From assembly GCA_002413185.1 (NCBI GenBank), contig DHWM01000161.1, positions 12,210 through 17,612 of the forward strand: a stretch of 5,403 bases of DNA. The letters are read 5' to 3'. The DNA comes from Actinobacteria bacterium UBA5182. Lineage in GTDB: Bacteria > Actinomycetota > UBA4738. A model generated the notes under the pieces. The model saw only the letters and a program-made list of their open reading frames with translations. It did no database searches and had not been told where the DNA came from. Of the stretch, positions 1 through 3,754 are shown piece by piece. Within the stretch, counting starts at the first letter, position 1. The number at the start of each line of letters is the position of its first letter. The translations under genes and the position numbers were made by a program.

Positions 1-170
1 GGGGTGTGGGGCAGCCGCCGGGCGCTCTTCTCGGTCAGGCCCATGGCCTTCCCGAAGCTCGTCAGGACGATGTCGGCGCCTTCCTCCTGCGCCACCCGCG
101 CCACCGCGAACGCGATGCTCTGCGGCGTCAGCACGCCGGTGATGAGGAGCTTCTTGTCGTCGAGCAGCAC
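1..170 (-). CDS. fabI: enoyl-[acyl-carrier-protein] reductase (NADH), N-terminal part, cut by window edge
   Basis: Only the first 56 complete codons are in the window; the gene continues beyond position 1. The product begins VLLDDKKLLITGVLTPQSIA and continues with a helix of the AVARVAQEEGA type, a strand DIVLTSFG, and LTEKSARRLP. This matches the N-terminus of FabI/InhA enoyl-ACP reductases: LLDGK-like start, divergent glycine-rich NAD-binding loop (G-V-L-T-x-x-S-I-A) of the short-chain dehydrogenase fold, and conserved VAQEEGA helix. The enzyme catalyses the last, NADH-dependent reduction of fatty-acid elongation in the cytosol. The GTG at 170-168 is chosen because a TAG stop lies in frame four codons upstream and family alignment begins there. 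No strong Shine-Dalgarno is visible; a weak GGGAG lies about 17 nt upstream, so translation may be coupled to the preceding hydrolase gene, whose stop is 26 nt away. The catalytic Tyr/Lys region is outside the window. Confidence 0.88.
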   Translation of the reverse strand, partial: MLLDDKKLLITGVLTPQSIAFAVARVAQEEGADIVLTSFGKAMGLTEKSARRLPHT

Positions 171-196
171 CCGCGGAGTCTAGGACACTCCCGCCG

Positions 197-1042
197 TCAG
201 GAGACCTCGATCTCCATGCCCTCGAACGACAGGGCCAGGCCGTTCTGTTCGTCCCCCCACAGCTCCTCGGCCCGGACCAGCATGGCCTCGAGCTTGGCGT
301 CGGTGTGCAGCGGGTCGTGGTGGAACATGAACAGCCGCCGCACCTTCGTGATCAGGCCGAAGTTCACGGTGTGGGCGATGCTGGAGTGGCCCCACCCCAC
401 TCGGGGCGTGTACTCGTCCTCTGTGTACTGGGCGTCGTGGAACATGACGTCGGCGCCGTACGCCAGCGAGTAGCCGGAGATCAGGTCGGGCTCGGCGGTG
501 AGAAGGTCGATCCCGAGCGACGGTTCGTGGTCCGAGATGTAGGTGAGGACCTTCCCACCCTCCTGGATGCGGTAGCCCACGGTCGGCCCGGGATGGTTGA
601 CCGGCTCGGCCCTGATCACCGCCGCCCCCAGCTCCCATTCGGTCTCCGGGACGTCGTGGAACTGGAGGTTCGAGGGGATGTCGTCCAGGTGCACGGGGAA
701 CAGGGGCGGGGAGAAATACCGGGCGATCCCTTCGCGGAGGCTCTTGGTGGGGGAGGGCGGGCCCCAGAAGTGGATCTCGGATGTGGGGTCCCAGATGGGC
801 GTGAAGAACCCGATGCCCTCGATGTGGTCCATGTGCAGGTGGGTCAGGAGAACGTCGATGCGGTCCGGCCGGTTCTTCCCCAGCGACACGCCGAAGTTCC
901 GGATGCCGGTGCCGGCGTCGATCACGATCAGGCGGTCGTCGGCCAGGCGGACCTCCACGCACGACGTGTTGCCGCCGTACCGGACCGTCTCGGGCCCCGG
1001 CGCGGCCAGCGACCCTCGGCACCCCCACACCTTCGCCCGCAT
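197..1042 (-). CDS. MBL-fold metallo-hydrolase (PhnP/COG1235-like), 281 aa
   Basis: A complete, probably cytosolic, di-metal hydrolase of the metallo-beta-lactamase fold; no signal peptide is seen. Visible motifs in order: N-terminal GCRGS (7-11) and RYGGNTSCVEV (21-31), typical of this subfamily; DAGTG (42-46); the metal-binding signature THLHMDH (67-73, ligands H68, H70, D72, H73); VNHPGPTVGYR with H150; SDHEP (170-174); FHDAQYTEDEY with the bridging aspartate D203; GWGHSS (217-222); and FHHDP (240-244) with the last histidine ligand. The full motif set suggests an active enzyme. Relatives cleave phosphodiesters or other ester bonds, but the substrate cannot be read from sequence. The ATG at 1042-1040 lies 4 nt after the stop of the PAS gene, with GAGG in the end of that gene as a plausible ribosome binding site, so the two are almost certainly co-transcribed and coupled. 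fabI follows 26 nt later. Confidence 0.9.
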   Translation of the reverse strand: MRAKVWGCRGSLAAPGPETVRYGGNTSCVEVRLADDRLIVIDAGTGIRNFGVSLGKNRPDRIDVLLTHLHMDHIEGIGFFTPIWDPTSEIHFWGPPSPTKSLREGIARYFSPPLFPVHLDDIPSNLQFHDVPETEWELGAAVIRAEPVNHPGPTVGYRIQEGGKVLTYISDHEPSLGIDLLTAEPDLISGYSLAYGADVMFHDAQYTEDEYTPRVGWGHSSIAHTVNFGLITKVRRLFMFHHDPLHTDAKLEAMLVRAEELWGDEQNGLALSFEGMEIEVS

Positions 1043-1046
1043 TCGC

Positions 1047-1466
1047 CTAGGCCTCGCCGGCGCCGGGGTCGGCTTCGCCGCTCTCCCAGAAGATGGCCGC
1101 GGCGCCCACGAACTCCCGCTGATGTGCGAACAGCGGGATCGCCGTGACCTCGATGTCCCGGGCTTCCTGGTCGGCTGCGGTGATGCGGAAGGCCCGGTGG
1201 GCCGGACGCCGGTCGCGCAGCGCCTCCATCAGCGGCAGCTCCTCGGGGTTGAGCGCGCGGCCGTCGGCCTCCATGGGCGTGAAGGACTTCGCCCACTCGT
1301 CGGCGGGCATCCGCCCCACCTCGGCGAAGCTCCGCCCCAGGATGTCCCCGGCCCGTTCGTTGAAATACACCAGGTCGCCCTCCCGATCGACCACGAACAT
1401 GGCGGAAGCCAGCTTGTCCGCCAGGTCACACGCCAGGATCAGGACCAGGTTCCGCTGCTGCATCAC
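1047..1466 (-). CDS. small stand-alone PAS-domain protein, about 139 aa
   Basis: First gene of the minus-strand unit. Counting from the ATG at 1463, residues 1-20 form an N-terminal helix (LVLILACDLADKLAS) and about 21-127 form one PAS domain: AMFVVDREGDLVYFNERAG (21-39) is the classic first two strands, ILGRSF starts the helical part, and DIEVTAIPLF and VGAAAIFWE are the closing sheet strands. The EELPLMEALRDRRP segment (75-88) resembles PAS domains of actinobacterial signalling proteins. No kinase, cyclase, GGDEF or DNA-binding domain is attached; after the PAS there are only about 11 acidic/Gly residues. It is therefore a sensor or protein-interaction module acting through a partner, possibly the hydrolase encoded next. 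The ligand is unknown. Start: AAGGAG (1480-1475) lies 8 nt before GTG 1466 and 11 nt before the adjacent in-frame ATG 1463; either could be used, and GTG has the better spacing. The reading frame is open far upstream, but that part is a shadow of the opposite-strand gene. Confidence 0.83.
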   Translation of the reverse strand: MMQQRNLVLILACDLADKLASAMFVVDREGDLVYFNERAGDILGRSFAEVGRMPADEWAKSFTPMEADGRALNPEELPLMEALRDRRPAHRAFRITAADQEARDIEVTAIPLFAHQREFVGAAAIFWESGEADPGAGEA

Positions 1467-1474
1467 GGTGCGCT

Positions 1475-1480
1475 CTCCTT
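1475..1480 (-). promoter_or_regulatory. ribosome binding site of the PAS gene
   Basis: AAGGAG on the minus strand, a near-complete Shine-Dalgarno sequence, 8 nt from GTG 1466 and 11 nt from ATG 1463. It decides the start of the PAS gene, because the frame stays open for more than 1 kb upstream. It contrasts with the plus-strand genes of this window, none of which has such a site. Confidence 0.75.
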
Positions 1481-1488
1481 GGCCGACC

Positions 1489-1521
1489 GCTCGCCCGGCC
1501 GGGAAGCCGGTCCGAGCGAGC
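1489..1521 (-). other. hairpin at predicted 5' end of the PAS-MBL-fabI transcript
   Basis: Minus-strand RNA from 1521 to 1489 can fold into one long stem: GCUCG (1521-1517) pairs with CGAGC (1493-1489), CUCGG (1516-1512) with CCGGG (1498-1494) including one U-G wobble, A1511 is bulged, and CCGG (1510-1507) pairs with CCGG (1502-1499), closing a CUUC loop (1506-1503). That is 14 pairs. The wobble becomes an A-C mismatch in plus-strand RNA, so the fold favours the minus-strand transcript. The 5' arm begins exactly at the +1 expected from the TACCCT -10 element. The ribosome binding site lies 8 nt beyond the stem and is not included in it. Possible roles are mRNA 5'-end stabilisation or a protein-binding leader; function is inference. 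Confidence 0.5.
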
Positions 1522-1527
1522 CCGGCA

Positions 1528-1556
1528 AGGGTAGCGGCGCCGGGGGCAAACCTCAA
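1528..1556 (-). promoter_or_regulatory. predicted sigma-70-type promoter for the PAS-MBL-fabI unit
   Basis: Reading the minus strand, TTGAGG (1556-1551) matches TTGACA at four of six positions. It is followed by a 17-nt spacer and TACCCT (1533-1528), which fits the actinobacterial TAnnnT -10 pattern. The expected start is near G1521, giving a leader of about 55 nt before GTG 1466. Both boxes with ideal spacing make this the best promoter candidate in the window. Confidence 0.55.
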
Positions 1557-1607
1557 GGGTCCGGGCCTCGCGGCAGCCATCCTGGGGAAGCCGGGACGCC
1601 CAGCGGG

Positions 1608-1613
1608 TACAGT
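1608..1613 (+). promoter_or_regulatory. predicted -10 element of the SCP2-hydrolase gene
   Basis: TACAGT, a TAnnnT-type -10 element, ends 9 nt before ATG 1623. A start 7 nt after the element would give a leader of only about 3 nt, that is, a leaderless or nearly leaderless mRNA. This fits the pyrimidine-rich TTCTCCTTTG stretch before the ATG, which has no Shine-Dalgarno on this strand. No recognisable -35 box is seen around 1585-1590. Confidence 0.45.
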
Positions 1614-1622
1614 TCTCCTTTG

Positions 1623-2852
1623 ATGCCTACCAGGTCCGCCCGGACGAGCTCTGGCGGCCCCCCCACCGACGACACGATCAGACAGCGTGTCCTCGGCCTG
1701 CCCAAACGGTTCCGGCAGGACGCTGTGGACGGGATGGTGGCGGAATGGGAGCTCCGGGTGGGGCCCCAGACCTTCGCCATCTCGGTGGTTGACCACACCT
1801 GCTTCGTACGGGAAGGACCGTCCACGGCTCCCCAGTCGGTCATCGCCATCGAGCCGTCCGCGTGGCTGGCCCTGGACGAGGGCGCCATCACCGGCGGGCA
1901 GGCCTTCCTGGAGCGGCAGCTCTCGGTGACCGGCAACGTCGACCTGGCCGTGCGGATGCAGACGATGTTCCGGCCGTACCGGCGGGCCCGGCGCGGCTCG
2001 GACTTCGACTACGTCGAGGTGGACGCCGAGGGCCTGAAGCTCTCTACCTATCTCCTGGGCAAGGGTGACCCGGTGGTGCTGCTCCACGGCTTGGGCGGCT
2101 CGAAGATCACGTGGTTGCCGGTGCTGGGGCCGCTCGCGGAGCACCACCGCCTCATCGTCCCGGACCTCCCCGGGCACGGCGAGTCCGACAAGCCGCGGGC
2201 CGACTACTCGCCCCGGTTCTACGCCCGGGCCGTGCGGGGGTTGTTGAAGGAGCTGGGCGTCGAACAAGCCGTGCTGATCGGCAACTCCCTGGGGGGGCGG
2301 GTGGTGCTGGAGCTGGCGCTGCGATCCCCCGATCGGGTGGCCGCGCTGGCCCTCCTCGATCCTTCCGTGCCGGGCCTGCGGTGGCGATACCTGATGGGCT
2401 TCACCCGGGTGTTCCCTACGGAGATCGGGGCCGTGCCGTTCCTGCTGCGGGAGCGGTGGATGCAACTGGTCATCCGGCGACTGTTCGCCCACCCCGAGCG
2501 CCTGTCGCCGGAGGCGTACGCGGCGGGAGCGAAGGAGTTCATCCGGATCTACCGGAGCCCCCAGGCCCGGATGGCGTTCTTCTCCTCGCTCCGCCACGTT
2601 GTGACGGAGCGACCGGAGAGCTTCTTCGGATCGCTGCGCAGGATCAAGCAGCCCACGCTGGTTGTGTTCGGCGCGGAGGACCGCCTGGTCCCGGCGCGGC
2701 TGGGGGTGCGCCTGGCCGAGCATCTGCCGAACTCGACCTTCGTCACCCTGCCCGAGGTTGGCCACGTGCCGCAGTTCGAAGCCACCGCGGAGACGCTCCA
2801 GCTCCTCACAGCGTTCCTGGCAGGAGCTCCGAAGGGCAAGCCCCGGCTCTAA
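1623..2852 (+). CDS. SCP2-domain / alpha-beta hydrolase fusion protein, 409 aa
   Basis: Two domains are visible. Residues about 25-118 look like an SCP2 sterol-carrier lipid-binding domain: AEWELRVGPQTFAISVVD (40-57), CFVREG (60-65), VIAIEPSAWLALDEG (73-87), and the diagnostic end AFLERQLSVTGNVDLAVRM (94-112). Residues about 128-400 form an alpha/beta hydrolase: oxyanion loop HGLGG (155-159), DLPGHGESDKP (181-191), nucleophile elbow GNSLGG with S222, acid D353 in FGAEDRLVP, and H381 in EVGHVPQF. All triad residues are present, so it should be an active serine esterase or lipase-like hydrolase; the SCP2 part suggests a hydrophobic acyl or sterol-like substrate. No signal peptide or membrane helix is seen, so it is probably cytosolic. 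ATG 1623 is chosen because SCP2 homology begins shortly after it and a -10-like TACAGT sits just upstream; the frame is open for another 1 kb upstream but that is a shadow of the opposite genes. The carboxypeptidase gene follows after 19 nt. Confidence 0.88.
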   Translation: MPTRSARTSSGGPPTDDTIRQRVLGLPKRFRQDAVDGMVAEWELRVGPQTFAISVVDHTCFVREGPSTAPQSVIAIEPSAWLALDEGAITGGQAFLERQLSVTGNVDLAVRMQTMFRPYRRARRGSDFDYVEVDAEGLKLSTYLLGKGDPVVLLHGLGGSKITWLPVLGPLAEHHRLIVPDLPGHGESDKPRADYSPRFYARAVRGLLKELGVEQAVLIGNSLGGRVVLELALRSPDRVAALALLDPSVPGLRWRYLMGFTRVFPTEIGAVPFLLRERWMQLVIRRLFAHPERLSPEAYAAGAKEFIRIYRSPQARMAFFSSLRHVVTERPESFFGSLRRIKQPTLVVFGAEDRLVPARLGVRLAEHLPNSTFVTLPEVGHVPQFEATAETLQLLTAFLAGAPKGKPRL

Positions 2853-2859
2853 CCTTCCC

Positions 2860-2865
2860 TATCCT
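2860..2865 (+). promoter_or_regulatory. predicted -10 element of the carboxypeptidase gene
   Basis: TATCCT fits TAnnnT and ends 6 nt before GTG 2872, which places the expected +1 exactly on the start codon (leaderless). No Shine-Dalgarno exists in the 19-nt gap. No -35 match is visible at 2837-2842. Readthrough from the hydrolase gene is also likely, because I find no terminator between them. Confidence 0.4.
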
Positions 2866-2871
2866 TGGCCC

Positions 2872-3663
2872 GTGCGGAGCGACGTTCGACGGCGGGTCCC
2901 CTTCGCGTGGGTCATCGGTCCCCTGGCGGTGCTGCTGGTGGCCGTCCTGATCGTGCGCTGGGCCGGAGGAGATGCGGGCCCGGGCGCCGCTGCCACCCGA
3001 TCGTCGCCCAGCACGTCTCCTTCGCCATCCCCCACGCCGCAGCGTCCGCCGGCCTGTACGGATGGCAAGACGCTGGCCGCGGCACGTACCTACGGCGACT
3101 GGTCGAAGACACTGGTGGACACCCGGTTTCGACTGCCCGCGACCTACGTCCCGCCGGACCTGGTGCCCGTCTCGCAGGCCGGGCTCTCGGGGACCGTCGA
3201 GGTGCGGTCGCTGGTGATCCCCGACCTCACCGCACTGGGGGCTGCGGCGGCGGCGGCCGGCGCGCCGGTCGACGTGGAGGCGGCGTATCGAAGCTGGGCC
3301 GACCAGCAGTCGCTGTACGAGCGCCGGCTGCAGGAGTTCGGTCCCACCGGCCCGGCCACCCGGACGGCCCGGCCCGGCCACTCGGAGCACCAGCTCGGGA
3401 CGACGGTGGACTTCAAGACGAAGGGCGCCCTCGACGTGAGCACGAAGTGGGCGTCGAGCCGGGCCGGGGCGTGGATGCAGGCCAACGCGTGGCGGTTCGG
3501 GTTCGTCCTCAGCTATCCCAGCGGGCAGGACGCGCTGACGTGCTACCCGTACGAGCCGTGGCACTTCCGGTACTTCGGTCGAGTGGTCGCGTCGATCATC
3601 CACGCGTCGGGGCTGACCAGCCGGCAGGTCCTGTGGGACGAGGAGCGCACCGCCTCACCGTGA
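2872..3663 (+). CDS. membrane-anchored VanY-like D-alanyl-D-alanine carboxypeptidase (peptidase M15 family), 263 aa
   Basis: Layout: short basic N-terminus (RSDVRRR, 2-8), membrane helix about 11-29 (AWVIGPLAVLLVAVLIV), Ser/Pro/Thr-rich linker about 43-60, then an extracytoplasmic M15 domain about 75-255. The domain shows DWSKTLVDTRFRLPATYVPP (76-95), typical of VanY proteins; AYRSWADQQ (138-146); the zinc motif SEHQLGTTVD (171-180) with ligands H173 and D180; and EPWHFRYFG (228-236) with catalytic E228 and ligand H231. All catalytic residues are present. Such enzymes remove the terminal D-Ala of peptidoglycan stem peptides, controlling cross-linking; M15 relatives can also be L,D- or D,D-specific, so the exact bond is inferred. 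The only cysteines, C62 and C224, could form a disulfide outside the cell. GTG 2872 is chosen because it supplies the basic n-region and follows a -10-like TATCCT. Nothing near it looks like a vancomycin-resistance cluster, so a housekeeping cell-wall role is more likely than resistance. Confidence 0.9.
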   Translation: MRSDVRRRVPFAWVIGPLAVLLVAVLIVRWAGGDAGPGAAATRSSPSTSPSPSPTPQRPPACTDGKTLAAARTYGDWSKTLVDTRFRLPATYVPPDLVPVSQAGLSGTVEVRSLVIPDLTALGAAAAAAGAPVDVEAAYRSWADQQSLYERRLQEFGPTGPATRTARPGHSEHQLGTTVDFKTKGALDVSTKWASSRAGAWMQANAWRFGFVLSYPSGQDALTCYPYEPWHFRYFGRVVASIIHASGLTSRQVLWDEERTASP

Positions 3664-3690
3664 ATTCCGCCCGGTAGCCGAATCCCCACC

Positions 3691-3712
3691 CGGCCCGTAG
3701 CATGGCGGGCCG
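3691..3712. repeat. perfect 7-bp inverted repeat with 8-nt loop after the carboxypeptidase gene
   Basis: CGGCCCG (3691-3697) and CGGGCCG (3706-3712) are exact reverse complements around the loop TAGCATGG. CCCA (3685-3688) and TGGG (3714-3717) could extend the stem past a small internal loop. There is no T-run after it, so it would be a non-canonical terminator for the carboxypeptidase gene, as is common in GC-rich bacteria. Alternatively it is an operator: the loop contains TAGCAT, a possible -10 element. The two readings cannot be separated from sequence. Confidence 0.5.
3698..3703 (+). promoter_or_regulatory. possible -10 element TAGCAT within the inverted repeat
   Basis: TAGCAT fits TAnnnT and ends 9 nt before ATG 3713, the same spacing as TACAGT to ATG 1623 at the hydrolase gene. 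It would drive a nearly leaderless transcript carrying the short upstream ORF and then the propeller gene. No -35 box is seen. Confidence 0.3.
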
Positions 3713-3754
3713 ATGGGCGCCCTCCTTCGACATCCCTTCATCCTCCTCCCGTGA
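3713..3754 (+). CDS. possible 13-codon upstream ORF overlapping the propeller gene start
   Basis: ATG 3713 opens a reading frame encoding MGALLRHPFILLP that ends at TGA 3752-3754. The stop overlaps the start of the propeller gene in the sequence GTGA (start GTG 3751-3753, stop TGA 3752-3754), a classic translational-coupling arrangement. There is no Shine-Dalgarno before either start, so initiation would depend on a leaderless mRNA from the TAGCAT element. The peptide is short and hydrophobic with no recognised family. It may be a leader that feeds ribosomes to the propeller gene, or a chance ORF; a frame this short is not evidence in itself. Confidence 0.25.
   Translation: MGALLRHPFILLP
3739..3744 (+). 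promoter_or_regulatory. alternative -10-like element of the propeller gene
   Basis: CATCCT differs by one base from the TATCCT before the carboxypeptidase gene and has the identical 6-nt distance to its GTG start, so the expected +1 would be G3751. It lacks the T at the first position of TAnnnT and has no -35 box, so it is a weak candidate that competes with TAGCAT at 3698. Confidence 0.22.

Noticed and set aside
180..1028. 282-residue minus-strand frame overlapping the MBL gene
   Set aside because: Arg/Pro/Gly-rich out-of-frame translation of the MBL gene; all catalytic motifs are in the other frame.
1615..1621. AAAGGAG on the minus strand just upstream of the hydrolase start, resembling a ribosome binding site
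   Set aside because: No ATG, GTG or TTG follows within a usable distance on that strand; on the plus strand it reads as pyrimidines and cannot serve the hydrolase gene.
597..1622. In-frame upstream extension of the SCP2-hydrolase that would give a 751-residue protein
   Set aside because: The extra part lies opposite the MBL and PAS genes, has low-complexity shadow composition and no domain, while SCP2 homology begins soon after ATG 1623, which has a -10-like element just upstream.
1467..2765. Long upstream extension of the PAS gene on the minus strand
   Set aside because: It is the antisense shadow of the hydrolase gene in GC-rich DNA, shows no domain, and the clear AAGGAG at 1480-1475 marks the real start.
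3001..3054. Ser/Pro codon-rich stretch in the carboxypeptidase gene as a DNA tandem repeat
   Set aside because: The bases are not a regular repeat; the pattern comes from a low-complexity Ser/Pro/Thr protein linker.
2872..3663. Vancomycin-resistance role for the VanY-like enzyme
   Set aside because: No vanH, vanA/B, vanX or VanRS-like genes are nearby and the protein fits the broad housekeeping M15 carboxypeptidase family.
2865..3677. Plus-strand 270-residue frame overlapping the carboxypeptidase gene
   Set aside because: Its composition is that of a shifted GC-rich frame, whereas the neighbouring frame carries the complete M15 zinc and catalytic motifs.
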